64,000 nucleotides of DNA from Apteryx mantelli (GCF_036417845.1 NC_089980.1:66648501-66712500), one strand, 5' to 3'; counted from the stretch's first letter, positions 1 to 15,200 are shown. Notes: generated by a model not told the origin, from the sequence alone. Translations and numbers: made by a program.

Positions 1-550
1 GGTGATCCTCCCCCTCTACTCAGCCCTGGTGAGGCCACATCTGGAGTACTGTGCCCAGTTCTGGGCTCCCCAGGACAAGAGGGATGTGGCACTACTGGAG
101 CAAGTCCAGCGAAGGGCTACAAAGATGATTAGGGGACTGGAGCATCTCTCTTATGAGGAAAGGCTGAGAGAGCTGGGCCTGTTTAGCCTGGAGAAGAGAA
201 GGCTGAGAGGAGATCTTATCAACGTGTACAAGTATCTGAAGGGAGGGAGTCGAGAGGATGGGACCAGACTCTTTTCAGTGGTTCCCAGTGACAGGACGCG
301 AGGCAACAGACACAAACTGAAACACAGACAGTTCCATCTGAACATGAGGAAAAACTTCTTCACTGTGAGGGTGACAGAGCACTGGAACAGGTTGCCCAGA
401 GAGGTTGTGGAGTCTCCTTCTCTGGAGATATTCAAAACCCGCCTGGATACAATCCTGTGCAGCGTGCTCTAGGTGACCCTGCTTGAGCATGGGGGTTGGA
501 CTAGATGATCTCCAGAGGTCCCTTCCAACCTCAGCGATTCTGTGATTCTG
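1..550 (+). mobile_element. CR1 LINE, 3' end (C-terminal part of ORF2 plus 3' tail)
   Basis: An open frame runs from the left edge to a stop at 470-472 and encodes about 156 residues of the C-terminal part of a CR1 reverse transcriptase, with the typical blocks [46 protein letters not shown] and EHWNRLP. After the stop comes the CR1 3' end: a GATGATCTCC..CCTTCCAACC block and an ATTCTGTG-type tail ending near 550. The frame has no internal stop, so the copy is fairly young. Its 5' end lies outside the window, so whether it is full length cannot be judged. It sits in the sense orientation in a PLEKHG1 intron. Confidence 0.95.
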
Positions 551-3500
551 TTATGTCAGCTCTTGAAAAGTTCTCTTAGCTATACTGTAGTGGGCAAAAG
601 ACTTCTCAAACTGTTGTGTTCTTTGGAGGTCAATAGATATTTTCATTGAATCAGAAGAGCATTCTGAAGGGAAGGACTCATGTCAAAGAGTATCTTCATC
701 AATATCTTTTCATCATGGGATGCTACTTTAAAATACTTCTGCTTCTGGGGATCATGGTTCAGTATCAGAGGGAAGAATGGAGGTAGATCTATTTAGAGCT
801 TTAGGGACAATGATGAAACCTAAAAATGTTTTCCTGAAACCCTAAACAGCTACTGCAGAGTTTGGGATGCTGGTCAAACATGCTTGTCAGGAAAGCTGCT
901 GTATGCTGCTTCAGCTACAACATCTGACTTGCCTGAATATATGACATGATGGAAAATACATAGCAGTAGCCTGATCATGATGTTTTAGAGCCACAAGACA
1001 ATGACTGTGAGCTGACAGCTTCCCAGCAGACGTAGAATGGAAAAAAAAGTCCTGGCCATTGTATTTTCTGATCCTTCAAAAGATAGAGAAATGGCAGACT
1101 TGGTAGTTAGGACACATTTATACCAATGTCATTGCAAATATTAGCTAATAAACATACTTTTTAGTATGATCAATCATTATACAGAAAATTGAGTTGCAAA
1201 AAAAGATTTGCAGAGGTTAAAACAAACAAACAAAAAATCTTTGGGCACTTTTAGAGATTGGTATGTTAAAATGGTTAAAACTCACTGGAAAGTTGTCCAA
1301 AGTTTCTAGTAAATAACTAATGTATGTCAGGCCTCCTAATTTAAAATTCTGCATGGAAATTGTGAGCTTTTAAGAGTGAACACTTTCATTGTAGATCCTA
1401 ATATAGCTTCAAGGATAAAGTTCACTCCTGAGTGAAATTTGGCATGTAGCTTCTGGGTCCTAAATGTACTCTAGAGTCTTTTTATTTATTTTTACTTTTG
1501 CAAAAGTTCCATCTGACAGTTCTGTTCTAGTAATTTCAGATACTTTTTGTGAGCATGATTTTATACTTTCAGAATAGCCATATTCAAAGTTGAGAAAAAC
1601 ATGGTCATTAAAATGTCCATTTTTCTGATGTGTGGACTTTTATACCCTTGAATGTTTGAGAAAGAGGTAGCTTTCATTTCACTTTGGAAAGTGGTTTTTT
1701 TTGTACACAATAGGTTTTATCAGTGATGGAAGGTTTTAGTCTTGGAATTCTGTGGACTTTATAAATCTGAGAAATACCATTCCAGTAAATGGAAATTTCT
1801 CTCAGCTAAACTAATTCTGATTTTTAGGTATTACATCAAATGGCAGAAATGATGATCATGACACTAACTGCTAGCCCTGTCACTGCAGTCTCTTGTTGGA
1901 AAGCTATTTCTTAAGGCAGAAGCACTGACTGTATTTCCCCAGTCTCTGTTGCTTGGGAAAAGCTTCCCTGCTTTTTATTTTGTTAGTTAGATGGAAAGGG
2001 AAAATTTTCTTGAAGTCAGCATTTGGTGCCTTTCTTCTCTGGCCTCTCCTGTTGAGATTCTCTCCAGTGTCAATTTAGGATAAACTCTCCATCTGTGACC
2101 AGATACCACAACTTGCTTCTGAAATGGGAGAAATGTGCATGGATTTAGTGCTTCTAGCAACACTCGGCCACACCAGTGGGAGGCTAAGGTGAAAACTGTG
2201 CTGCAGACCAGGTCTTGCACGTGCTTTGTCCATCGCTGTTGGCCAGACTTGAGCACCCGAAGAGCTGTGACTGCAAAGTATGTGAATACTGGGCAGGGCT
2301 CTTTTCTACAGCTCTGCCATATTCAGAAATTCCTGTGTTCTGAGCTTCATGGTGGTAACAGTTGACTCATTGTCATGAAGAGCCTTCAAGAAACCTATCA
2401 GTGCTCCCCTTTAATGGAAAAGTAGTTTTTTGAGTGTAAAAAAATTATTTTTGGCCACAGGATTTTTGTGGCAATTAAGTAATGCCAAGGCTAAATTTCT
2501 CGTTTGATTGTTGTTTTTTTTGTTTTTGTTTTTTTGGAAGCCTGAAGTCTTCAGATTCATTTTCCAAATATTTTGATATGATGGAAGTATTCAACCATTA
2601 TGACCAGACTGTGCTTGCTCTGTCCCTTTTGTACTTTGACTGTTGTGCTCTGTTAGGCATCAAGAGGATGAAATTTTTCAGTTACTTTAGCGTTTCTGCT
2701 TAGATGCACAGTACTCAGTGATCAACTGTTTTTGTCCTGGGTTCAGGACAAATAATGTTCACTTCCTGACTCTTTCTGTTCCTCCCATCCCACCAAAATT
2801 GCCTCTCTTACATACCTGTTGTTATCGTCTTTCATTTTCTCCAATTCAGATCAAGAAGGAGGAGGAAAAATTTTCTCATGTCTTGTTTTAAAATAGTGTG
2901 GTGAAGATTTATGATAAATAAAATGAAAATGTGCCTCATTTCAATAGTGTGTGCAAATATGCTAGTTATTTGCAGAGCTATGAATGTGTTCATCTCATTC
3001 CTCTCAACCTCCCATATCTAACAGCTTGATACTAATCTGCACTTTGTCACTTTGAAAGTCCTCACCTATTGGTGGAAGATAACAGAATTTTGTCTTCAAA
3101 ATCAAAATATCCTGAGAGACATTGCCATGAGACTTTTATTCATTTGACTTGAAATGATAATGAAAGCATTGCATGAAAAATTGTCCATCTTCTTCTTTTT
3201 ACCATTCTGTTCCCAAGCCAGTTAATATTAGCTGTTGATTAAGATTGTGCAGATTCAGATTTTTCCAGCCCATAATAACTCCAGCTGTATAACTCAGTGA
3301 CATGGTCTTAAACAGCCCTGGCATTTGTGGCATGCTTCAGTCTGAGTTTTTTAGCTATTCAGCTGCAAGAGCAACAAGTTCCACTTCTTTGCACTCTCTT
3401 GCTGCATGAGCAATTAACCTAAGTGCATCACGGATGCTGAGAGCTGTGTTGCTTATCCGTGAACAGTGGAAAAGCTCTGGCTATATAGGTGAAGAGAGCT

Positions 3501-5933
3501 TCTGCTTTCTCTCCATTGTTTTTACTGCTTTGTGTCAGGTACTTAGATGTAGCCTAAAATAATAGATTTGCTCTTTCACATGTCAGCTTGATATTATAGG
3601 GATTTATTTAAGTTTTTTAGGATTCCTGGGCATGATTGATTTGTTTGTTGTTACACAGTGGCAGGCTGCTCTTACCAATCCCATTCTTATCAGCCAGATG
3701 AGACAGAAGATATTGCAATACAGCTAACAAAACTGTTAGAAGTGCAGTATTCCTTTGTAATGGGCTTGTGCTGAAGACACAAACTATTGACTCATTTATT
3801 GCATGATGGACTCAACTACAAGAATATAGAAAATCTTTAAATGCAGCATTATCATATCCTGTAAGGAAAAAATAGCATGGTATTAATGGAGACCTGTAGG
3901 AAAAAAGTGCTAATGGATGCTATGTATCCTAAGCCATCAGGAGAATGTCTGCTGGCTGCACAGCAGGAATCTTCTGGGCCTGTTCAGTGCATTTGGTGTT
4001 ATTTCCAAAACTCATTTGCAGAAAACAGTCAATTAATAAAATTAAGATTTATGCTCAGCATTACAGCAACTTCTTTTGTTGGCTGATTTAAAGGACCTTC
4101 ATGAATGTGTGGTATCAAGCAAGAGTCATATTTTCATCCCCATTTTGGTGAAGGGAGAAATTGAGGTGTGTGGGTTATATTATTGCTATCCATACTGGCT
4201 TAGTGACCAGTGAACCTGAGTTGTGTGTCTGTTATACTATGATCATTGTGACTACTCATTTTCTCCCTCTCTTTCCTCCAGTAATTAAAGAAGCAAAGAA
4301 CAAGTCATGAAACTTTTCCATTTTACTACTTTTCTTACTTAAGCAGGGAAATTGCCTCTGCCTAGAGGGGAAAAGGGTAGTTCCCTAGATACAGGCTTAG
4401 GAAATCTTACGCGAAATTAATGCAGGGAGCCATCTGTGAAATGGGAAAAAAAGTAGCACTAAACAAAAAAATCATCTGATCTAAAAAAGATTCTATAGAG
4501 AACCATTTGGCAGAAAATTCAGTTTCTGTTCTTGTTTTTCTGAATGCATCTTTCAGTAAGACTCTAAAGAATGTTAGAACCAAGGAGAGGCCTTTGAGGT
4601 TTTCCTCTTCTGCTTGAATTATCTTTCTTTCATTGAATCAGCTTCCAAGAACTGAGTTTCATACAATAGTGAACATGTTCTTTTATTGCTTTGCTCCTCT
4701 TGTAATGAATTCATTTCCTGCTTGGCATGTCAAAAATATAAAATCCTCTCAGTAGGGTTTTATTTTTATGCACGTAGAATTTATAGCTTCCAGAAAACTT
4801 TTTCCAGGCTAACCATTTTCCTTCAGTGAAGAGACCCACTAAAGGTAGACAAGTTTTCCTTGGTGAACTTATTACCATTCTTCTTGTACGTGTAATACAT
4901 CCCTCTTTCACATTTGTGGTTTTTTTAGACTAGCTCATCTGCCTCAGTCAAGGAAAGCTCCTAGAACGTAGAATGTCATTACAGGACAGGACATGTACTT
5001 CAGTATGGTTTATATTTGTTTCACTTGACTGTGCTAGTTGATGTACAAACTAAATAACTATTCAGCTTCATCAATGTGAGTATTGTAGAAGAACTGTTGA
5101 TCTGAAGGAAGGAACTCAGCTTTGCTTAGGAGATCAATGTTCCATGGCCGTCATGGTGACTTGAATTTTTAACTATATGGGACTACCATTTCCTCAGTGT
5201 CCTCATCTCCCTCCAAACAAAAAAACCCCAATGGCTCTATGTCTAGGGGAAAGAGACCATAAAGTCTAGTGGTCATCTGATTTTGCTAGTTTGTTGAAGG
5301 GGTAGGTATTCCAGGGCCGCAGCTGTTATGAAGGCAGAATTTGTTAGAATCAAGTGAGGCATTCATAAAGGCAATTTAATGTGGCTCAAAGTGTTGGTAG
5401 AAAGATATGCAGTTCTGTATTTTAATCACATGTTATGGTGTCAGAACTGGAATTTTTGTGCATATGCAGGTAACAGCTTGACTGTGTATAAGAAAAAATA
5501 TCTGTTTGATCATACACATGAAGATGTTATGTGACTGTGCATGCCTGAATATGAATATCTGACCCATAAAGGAGAAGGAGCACTGGCCGCAGCACTGAGT
5601 AGAGCTAAAATACAGTTGTGTTTTATGTGGGAGGAAACAGCAGAACACTATGTGTGACTCAGTCCAGTTTTGACCCTGGCTGAAAATGCAGTGGTTATTA
5701 TAATTTGAAAAGAAGCAAAGAGGACTGTTTACAGAAGCCAGTTTACTGGGGGGAGGGTGGGACACTGGGGACTCAAAGGAGTTCTAGTTCCCTCTCTAGG
5801 ACTCACTGCGACATATATGCTTTGGGCATCACTGCAACAAATGACGGAGCTGTGTCTGGCCCTGAATACATAGGTGTGCCTATTCTAAGCTATGTCATAA
5901 TGGTCTTTCCTTTTCTTGTTCTTTATTTATTAG
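551..5933 (+). other. PLEKHG1: PLEKHG1 intron (3' part), no exon recognised
   Basis: AT-rich intronic sequence between the CR1 tail and the first recognisable PLEKHG1 exon. The exon expected just upstream, encoding the earlier part of the DH domain and ending in codon phase 2, was not found and probably lies left of the window. Open frames in this stretch are short and resemble nothing known. Confidence 0.7.
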
Positions 5934-6003
5934 TGAACTTCTGCAAGACTTGGAAAACTGTGAAAATGACCCTGTGGCTATAGCAGACTGTTTTGTTTCC
6001 AAG
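5934..6003 (+). CDS. PLEKHG1: PLEKHG1 exon a (DH domain)
   Basis: A 70-nt exon between a TTTATTTATTAG acceptor and a GTAAGT donor. It encodes [20 protein letters not shown] then VSK, an internal helix of the DH domain. The first base completes a codon begun in the upstream exon outside the window, and the exon ends in phase 0. Confidence 0.93.
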
Positions 6004-9000
6004 GTAAGTGCAGCATAACAGCTGTTGCAGAATAGTATAGGAGAATAAGATTAATTTATTAATTTTTGAGGACCTAATTTTGTCAGTTTGCATGATTTCA
6101 ACCAAGAAAAGCTAGCAAATCTATGGAAAGGGAAATAATTTCTCTTAGCAAGTAGTAGTGATATGACCCTGGTTTGCATTAAAAAAATCAAGAAAAAAGT
6201 GTTGTGTTCTTCAAGAAATGTATCTGAACTGATGGAATTATTGATCTAGGGTTCATTTTTAGGACTTCGTTTTTTGCAGAATACCACAGTGATTCTTTTT
6301 TTTTTTTTCCCACCCCATTTTTTAATGTAGGTGACTCGGTGGCACAGCAGTTATTTTTGTTTTTAAGCTGACAAGGTATACTGTATGGCTGAATTTTTAG
6401 AAAAGGCAATAGCTTTAACGGATTTGTGGCCGTATTGTTTTCTGAGATGCATTTTCTAATTCCAGCAACCATGTGTTTAATTTCCCTTTTAATGGGGATG
6501 GCCTAAAGTCCAACCTTAGGATTCAAATCTCAGTGTCTCTGAAATACTATGAATTTTTTATCCTATTTGTTATTCTACTGCATAATTCAGAACCCAGAAG
6601 GTACTGAGAGAGCAAAGTTGTCAGGTGCATGAAACCAAGGTAGGTGGTAGTAGTGTCCTTCATTGTAGGAAACCCGGAGAGCCAGTCAGGAAGAAGAAGG
6701 GGAATGGCTATAACATGTAGGACAACAAGATATTGAGTAATCTGAACTTCAGATGCCTCTAACTCACTGCAGGCTTTACCATAGAACCCATGTTTGCCTT
6801 GAATTTGTAGAGGCCAAATGTGTCAAGAAATAATGCCATCTCAGTGGCATTTCTGAGGAAGGAAGAGCAGAAAGGGGGGAATCTAGTCACTTATATTTAG
6901 ATAATCTCTCTATAGATACGCTTGCCTCTCTTTGTTTTTAAAAAGTAACCTGTGCGATGTTCTGGGCTTTGTCCTAGACTCAGTATTGCCAGCACCAAGC
7001 ACTCATAAAACAAAAGAATTGGTCTAATAATTGTTTCTAACACAAAAGACTTAAGATTAACTAAGCTGCTCTATTTTGTTTGGCACTGTTGTGACATGGG
7101 GATTTCATTGGAAAGAAAAGTGATGATACCAGCTTAGTGCTGCAGTTTTACTGGATTACTTGCTTCAGTTGAGTTTGAGCAAGCTCAAAGCAAGCTGTTA
7201 TTTATCTAGCAACTGATCTTTTTTAAGCACTGAGAGATATTAGCATTGGCACCGCTACTACAAAAGTAGGATGTATTTTTATCATGTTGCAATGGGGCTT
7301 GCGGCATGTTGTTATCACCCTGAGTAGCCTATGTTAAATTGGAGGGGAGAGAATGCAATAAAGGCAAATGCAAAGTCCTGCATCTGCAGTGGAATAACCC
7401 CATGTACAGGCTGGGGCCAGCTGGCTAGGAAACAGGGTAGCAGAAAAAGACCTGGGGTTCCTGGTGGACAACAAGTTGAACATGAGCCAGTAGGGTGCCC
7501 TTGCAGTGAGGTCAACAGTATCTTGGGCTGCATTAGCACGAGTGTAGTCAGCAGATTGAGGGGAAGAACTAATTCCTTCTATTCAGCACTTGGGAGACTA
7601 ACTATGGAATACTGTGACAAATTTTGGACTTCTCAGTTAGGAGGCAGACATTGACCTACTAGAGTGAGCCAGCAGGTCAGGGACTGGAAAACATGGTGCA
7701 CAAAAAAAGGCTGAGAGAACAGAATTTGTTGACCCTGAAGAAGAGAAAGCTGAGGAGAAAACTTATTCCTGTCTACAACTACCTAGTGGGAGGGTATAGA
7801 GATATCAAAGCCAGACTTTTCTTGGAGGAGCACAATGATAGGATAAGAGACAGTCGACGCAAATTGCAGCAAGAGAAATTCCAATTAGATTTAATTTTTC
7901 ATATATATATATATATATATAAATATATATATAAATAAAATGTGTACACACACACACACATATATATGTGTGTGTGTGTATATATATATATATATTTTTT
8001 TTTTAACCATGAAAGGGTGGTCAAACACTGGAATAGACTTCCACAGAGGTTGTAAAATCTTGATCCTTGGAGATATTTGGTACTCTAGTGGGCAAGTACC
8101 TTAACAATCTGATCTAATTGACCTTGTTCTGAGCAAGAGGTTAGACTAGATGACCTTCAGAAGTCCCATTCAGCATAAACTACCCTATGATTTGATGCTT
8201 TTACTGGAACATTTCACAGGAAAGGGTTCTCAGGTGTCACTGTGGGTTCTGCTAGAGAAAGGGTTGACACTGTTGTGGTACCTTGCTATGTAAGTTGTTC
8301 CTGTGCTGAAGCCTTGACTGCAAGGCCTTCAGGATATTTGCAGATGTCGCAATTTGGAGCTGTTGGGTCTTTCAGACTTTCTGTCATATTGCATGTTTGT
8401 AGCCACTGGGACTGCTCCTAGCTGAAGCAAGAAGCAGAGGCAGTGCAAGTGATGATTGCAAGTCCAGTAAAAAGTTGCTCCTTCATTCATGTTGGCCATC
8501 TGAAAAGAATCTCCTGATTAAACTTCCTGGCCATTAATTCCAAAATCCATCTGCATATCATTGCTTGTGCTTTTTGCTCCCTAGTCAAATGCTTTTAGCA
8601 TTTGTATTATTGGCAGGCAACTGCCTGATGGCTCAGAAATTGCTAGAGATTGCAGTCCTAAGAAGCAGTCTTCTAACTTCATCCAGACAAATGCAAACAC
8701 TTAAAAGCAAAATCAAACCATACCAAAATACCCCACTGTTCTTTTTTTGGCCGTGAAGATGTCATTACAATAACTGCTGGAGGTCTTAACAGACTCTGCT
8801 TGTCCATTCTTGGTTGCTCATGTCTTCCCAGCATTGAGCAGTGGAAATAAAACTGCCTTTTTTGGCAGTGTACAATCTTTAAATCCGTATAGGACTTTTG
8901 CCATCTACTGTTTGATTGCTTTGAGTGTGCTAGATCTTTGCTGTAACTTAAGCACAGGGATAATATCATACTGAAATCATAGCTCACAGCCTTAGATGAT

Positions 9001-12000
9001 GAATGTAGCTCCACTGGAGATTTTTCTTAATGTTTTCAGTGGAACTGCACTCAGGTTATCCTAGCTGTAACTCTAAAGCCCTTTTTTTTTTTTTTTTTTT
9101 TAAACCCTACTGATTCAGTTTTAATTATCTTAATTTAGGAATTTAAATGTATAATCAATTTTTCACTGTAGGTACTGTGTTTAGTTTTTGCATTTCATGA
9201 AGCTGAGAAATTGAAATTTGATTATGTAATAGCTGTTTTTTGTTTCAAGATTCATGTGAAATGACACAAAGTTTATTTGCCTGTATAGCACAGGATAGTT
9301 ATGGTTAAAGTAACCCTGGAGCTTATTGGAACTGAAATGTTTGATATTCATGAAAACATCTTTTACATTAGCTTTTAGTGAGCTTAATTTTGTTAGGTCT
9401 AGTGTTGGTCCATATTTGACCAACTGTGTCATTGAACTTGAATTCATCATTTGGTTTTGCTAAATAAAATTTGATGTATAGCAGTTTATACTCCCCTCAC
9501 GCAATCACGTGTCATATTTCCTATGTATAACATTAACATTTGAGTAATAAAGACAGACTTGCAACTTGTAAGGGAAATGCAATATGCCAAAGATTATCAA
9601 ATCATATTAGTGCGTTTTGAGCAAAGACTCATAATTGTGGATTTAAGTCTTTATCTTAATGGTTGTAGTGCAGAATTACCAAAGTAAATACCTCCTAAAA
9701 TGGCAGCTCTTGTTTGTTGACTTCAGCAAAATGTCTTTGGTGTGAACCAGTCAGTAACATAAAACTCCCTAACAGATGAAGTAATTATGCAAAGTTATGA
9801 CACTAAACAAATATTAAATAACAACATACAACATTGTATTAAATCCCTCTGCTTCTAGATCTTTTAGTTCAATAACCTACAGGCAAATAGAGACACAAAT
9901 GGTAAAAAGCACAGAATTTTTTGTGTGTGTCAAACTTTGAATTGCCACCTTTAAGTATCTGCCCCAATATGCAAATATCATGAGTGGGTATTTATTTAAA
10001 CACTGTGGGATGGCTGCTGCACTGAAATAACCTGCCACTGATGGTAGTGATGTACTAGTTTAGTTTCTACCAGCTGTGGTCCTGCCTCTGTCTATAGAAG
10101 AACTCTATTAATTTAATACATTAAATGTCTTGGAGATGTTTTGCTGGTAACTGTAATCAGAGGCTGATAAAAGGGTTCCAGTGCAAGTTTAACTCTAGCT
10201 TTATTATTCACATAAAAGTCTGTTTATGTGTTTTCTTGCCAACTTGGAGTCTTTCATTTTCATTGTAATGATGCCAGTGTTAATTAGAAGATTGACTTCA
10301 GTATTCCACACATTTACATTTCAGCGAGGAGTTGTAGAGGAAAGCTTAATTTTGGCAGTTGCTCTTCTCACTCGGCACCCCAGAAATTCAGAACATATGT
10401 TTTCTGAAACACAAACCAACAGCTTAAACATGGGGGAAGGGAGAATTACTTCTAATCTAGCATCTCTTTAACGAAGAGGAGATCCAGGCAACTGGCTTCA
10501 GCTTATGCTGTGGCTCAGCTTTTGTCTCCATTTTCTTTAAAAGCACCTTTTATGACTATAAAAAAGCACAGTGCACCAGGAGTTGAGAGAAGATCAGGGA
10601 TGTAGCCATGTGTTTGGCATTTCACTTCATGTGTAGGAGATGCAAAGTGAATTGATTCAGCAATAGAGGACAAGCTAAGTATAGCTGGTATTTTCTTGTG
10701 CTTGGCTTTGCTCTTCAGGGTGACTCGTAGTCAGTGCAGACGAAGTCTTGGCATTGGTGTCAGTTTTTGCACCCTCTGCCATATCAGCTTTGGGCCCACT
10801 TGGAGTGATTCCAGTCTCCTGGCAGAGATCGTTTTAAACCTGGTTTGAAGAGAGTTGAAATGACCATAATGATCTTGAAGCTGAGTAAGGATGAGACTAT
10901 CCAAAGAAATACTGATTAGCATAGCTGGGGTTTCTCTTACAGCGTTGAAAGTATTGACAGAAATGCATGAAATCCATCTCTGTCTTGACTTTTCTGTTGC
11001 TTCTTCTGAACACAGTTCACAGCATTGGCTTTAGCCTGCAGGGCTTGTGCCCTGGTGCTCCCAGTAGTACAGTGCTCTCTGTGGAGTCAGCCGTAAAGTA
11101 GATACAATCAGCTGAGCATGAGAACGGAAAGTCCCTTCTCTGAATATGCAGAAGTGCTCGGTACCTGTGCAGTCTGTGGGAGAATGACCGTCCTGAACAG
11201 TGTGGCTTGGTTACTGAGTCTTAAGATGAGCAGTCAAGTAGTTTTTGGCGTGTAAATTATAGGGTGTATTTTAGATTAGTGGAATGGATTTGTTTATCAT
11301 CAAGTCCTGATCCTTTGACCAGGGGGGTGGCGGGGAACAAAATAATTGCTAAACTGTATGGGTGAGCTGTGTTTGGAAATAAACCTGCAAAAGTTTACAC
11401 AAAATACTTGCTTGGGTTCTACTTGTACTGAATGTTCAGTGTTTCTAAGAGATCAGGATTCTTTTAAGTCATGAAATGCAAATTTACAGCTATATTGGCT
11501 ACCCTCTCTATGCTCGGCCCTCATATTCGCATGAATCCTCCTGGGGCCTAAGGAATACGTGTGGTGTTGATTCATACCAGCTTCATAAGTTTGAATGAGT
11601 CTCAACAATCTCATTCTGAAGGCAAAATATATGCGATTGACTTTCTACTGGTGTTATGCTTACATAGCTCAGTAAAATTAAATGCAATCTGATAGTTTCA
11701 TGTTTCTGATGAATGAACTGTGGTGAAATGAAGTGAATGTACAGGTAGGTGCAGTTTGAAATTTTTGAGTCTTGCCTCTACAGAAAACAAGGTTGTTTGA
11801 AAAACTGTTCTTAAAGCTTTTGAAAGGGTTGAGGGCATGAGAAATGTGTTGGGGGGAGAATAAAAGTTTGTTCCGGTTAATAGCTAGGCTAAAATTCATT
11901 TAAAACCAAAAATCTCATTTAAAATAGTTTCAACTTTGGGCAGGAAAAGAAAGAAAAAGTGAAAGAGGCTCTGAAAAAGCTTCTGGGGATTTCAGACTTG

Positions 12001-12216
12001 CTGTTGACTTTGTGGGGAATGCGCGCTTAATCCTTTTTGAAAACCCAAAATGTTTGGTCTTGTTTGTTTTACAAGTAATGCTTTCAGTTGTTAAAATTTC
12101 ACAACAGATATTCTTTTCCATTTTGTTTGAAAAGCAGAACAATCACATGAGTATATTTAAGAGCTGAAAAAATATATATATGCATATATATATATATAAT
12201 GTGTATCCCTCTCTCT

Positions 12217-12247
<31 letters not shown>

Positions 12248-15200
12248 TCTATATACACACACATACATAAAAATTGTCACAAAATTTTTTCTGATTCTGA
12301 GCTTTGCTTATGAAGTAGTTCTATAAATTGCATTATTCTGTGATTGTAGCCATGGGAATATATTATAATTTACACCAAAAATCCCTTAAACAAAAACTTT
12401 ATACTATTATATGTGTATATAAATTAAGTCACTCTTTTCCATCATACTGAATGTCATCATAGTGTTTTCTCTTTAGCACCCTGATTTATTATGAGCGCTA
12501 GCTACTTTGGTAATGATTGCCTAAGAAAATTACACGGTGTAATGTCTGCAGCAGCCTGAGGTTTGTTAATTCTTAGTTTGAGCTGAGATGGTTTTTAGCT
12601 GTAGCTGTAAGTTCCAAGCATGAACATTAATAGGTTATGACACAAGCTCATTGTCTTTGGGTGTGGACACAGGGCGTACGTAAACCGCCATAACAACTAG
12701 CAGTAACAGCAAAATTAGCCCAAGCATGAAAGGCTAAGCTTAATTGTTTAACTGTATTTATATCAGGACTAAATTTAACTAGTTGGTTCCTAAAATAGGA
12801 GCAGTTTAAAGTGATAGCAGGTTACAGCACACCAGTGAGCAAATGGGGATTGCAGTTTCCCAGAGAAAGGCGTATTAGAAGTTTGCTTGAGTTATTTTTT
12901 TAGAACAGCAGATATTAAAATCCAGTAAGAGATGCTGAAATGAACTGCAGTACCTTTTGCTCATGTTGAGCAGCGCCTAATTTAGATGTGGTCTTTAAAA
13001 ATACCTGCTCATTGGAAAAATAAGTGGCGCAATGTGGTTTACAAGAAAGACACAGAAAGATGAGGGGAGAAGAGAAGACTGCTGGTGGAAATGTGGAAGA
13101 TTACTGACTGAGCTTGCTCTGTCTGATGAATAGCCAAAAAATCCAACAACGATAAACAAAACCCCTAGCCTGCGCCAGCCCTCTCCCCCATAATATTGCT
13201 CCTCAGAGCATGAAGTGCAGCCGTTGTTGCCTTCTGTGAGGGAACAGATATTTGGTCTCTCTGTTCATGAGCTGCTGCTGAGAAGAAAAAACCCTCGTGG
13301 AGCATGGCTGCTGTTGCAGTACATCAGAATCCATTTTGAAGATGCTTCAAGTGGAGATTGGGGCCTTGTTTGCTACCAGAGAATTGTTTCCTACCAGTCT
13401 AGGGCTCAGGAAAGAAAAAGTAATAGATTTTAGAAACACTTCACAGTCCTGAAGTGCTTTCTTGGTCTTTAGGACAACAACAAGCTGCAGAAATTACATA
13501 TCATTTGCAATAGAAGTTGATAGGCAGATGGAAACTTAAAACACAGAGGAATGTTTCCAGAGTCTTGCGTAGAATAAAACGGTGATGGTTAGGAACGAAC
13601 CTTAGGCCAAGGAAGAAAGAAATGAAACTCTGGCACTGACTCTTAAGAAGCTCATCGGCATTAAGTGGGCAATTCTGTTGTGACAGGCAAGTGTGGCAAC
13701 ACACATACATCTAGTTACAAACTATTTTCAGTAATAACTTTCTGCTTCCACAGAGTCATAATTAAAAAATCACTTTTGTGGCTTCTAATTTTCATGCTTA
13801 GACTGTGCTCAAATGTGAAAGTACTCACAGCAGTTCAAAAATCACATGGTGAGCATATGCTACAAAACTTCTCCCAGCCTGCAGGTGTGTGCTTTAACAT
13901 GGATGAAACTAGGCATGTGCATGTTGGTTGCTTGAGGGTGATGTGGTTTTTTGTTTTGGGGTGGTTTGTGGGTTTTTTTGATGCATTGATTGTTTTAAAG
14001 GACCTTAGATGCTCTCTACAAAGCCATTTATCTCCACAGCTGCACGCCCAAACCTAGCCCACAGAAGGACACTCCATCTTTAAAATCGTACTTAAAATTC
14101 ACTCCCTCTCTCCCTGTATGTCACAGGGCCTCAGCTTTCTTTTAAGTTTTCCTAAAGAGCATACTCCTTGAATGACCTTTCATTAGAATGAAATTCAATA
14201 AATAGGTTTATGGTGCGAGGATTCATTGATCAGGAAATGCAGAAGATGTCTTGACATCACCATCTTTGTCTTGCACATATATGTTAGCTGCTGCTCCTTC
14301 TAAGCATGTTAAATGCAATCTTTTTATGTAAGATGTAAAGTAAGGAACATACAATAATGCTGTATTACATTAGATCAGTCTTTCTCATGTCAAGTGTAGC
14401 AACTGTAACACAGTGTTCAGTTATGGGGTTTTGTTTTGTTTTTCACACCAATTTGTATCTGATTTGTAAGCTAAATTTCTTACTCTTTATTTCTTGCTGT
14501 ATTTTATTACATAAATATGGGAAGTGAATAAGTTGCCCTGTCCTCAAAGAAGTTGATCTCATTTAGTGGGTGTCTGCCTGTCATGTGCACACAGCTCCTA
14601 AGGGAGCCGCAAAAGGTGACCGAAGAGAATAACTACTGCCAGTGACCACAGTCTGTGGGTTTAAATGTGCTCTACAGTGTTTCACTGGAAATTTCCTTCC
14701 TAGGCAAACTTTTAGGGGCCCTGCAAATCAGAAGAAGTTAAAAAGTAGAGGTATAAGAGCTAGATCTAAATGGGATTGAAAGATTTGAGTGGGAATTGAA
14801 GACACTGAACAGAACTACAGAGTTGTTTTTAAGGTATACCAGCAAATCAGTAAAAAAAGGCAGAATAAATGCAGAAAAAAAGATTAAAAGAAATATAGAA
14901 AACTGGGCAGTTTATTTCTTTTCATGTGAAAGCTCATAGAAAAAATTAGCTTTGTTTGACTTTACTCAAGAGGGCAGGAACTTGAAGTGTGGTAGGTATT
15001 TCAGAGACTGTTTACCTGGGCAGGTAGAGAGGTGTGAGCTCAGGTATGTGGTCAGGAGATGGGAAAAGGAAGTGATCAAAGATGGTCATGATCCATCAAT
15101 AGGGGAGAGGATAGAGGATAATCAGAATAACAGCAGCAGCAGTACTGCTGAAGTTCCATTACCAAATGAAAAATGTTTGATGCTGAAATTTTTGTATTGT

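Noticed and set aside
1..550. Retroviral pol gene
   Set aside because: The reverse-transcriptase end and the ATTCTGTG tail are of the CR1 LINE type. No LTR, gag or env sequence is seen.
13665..14057. A 130-codon frame in the 9.2-kb PLEKHG1 intron
   Set aside because: AT-rich sequence with no domain. The flanking exons join in phase without it.
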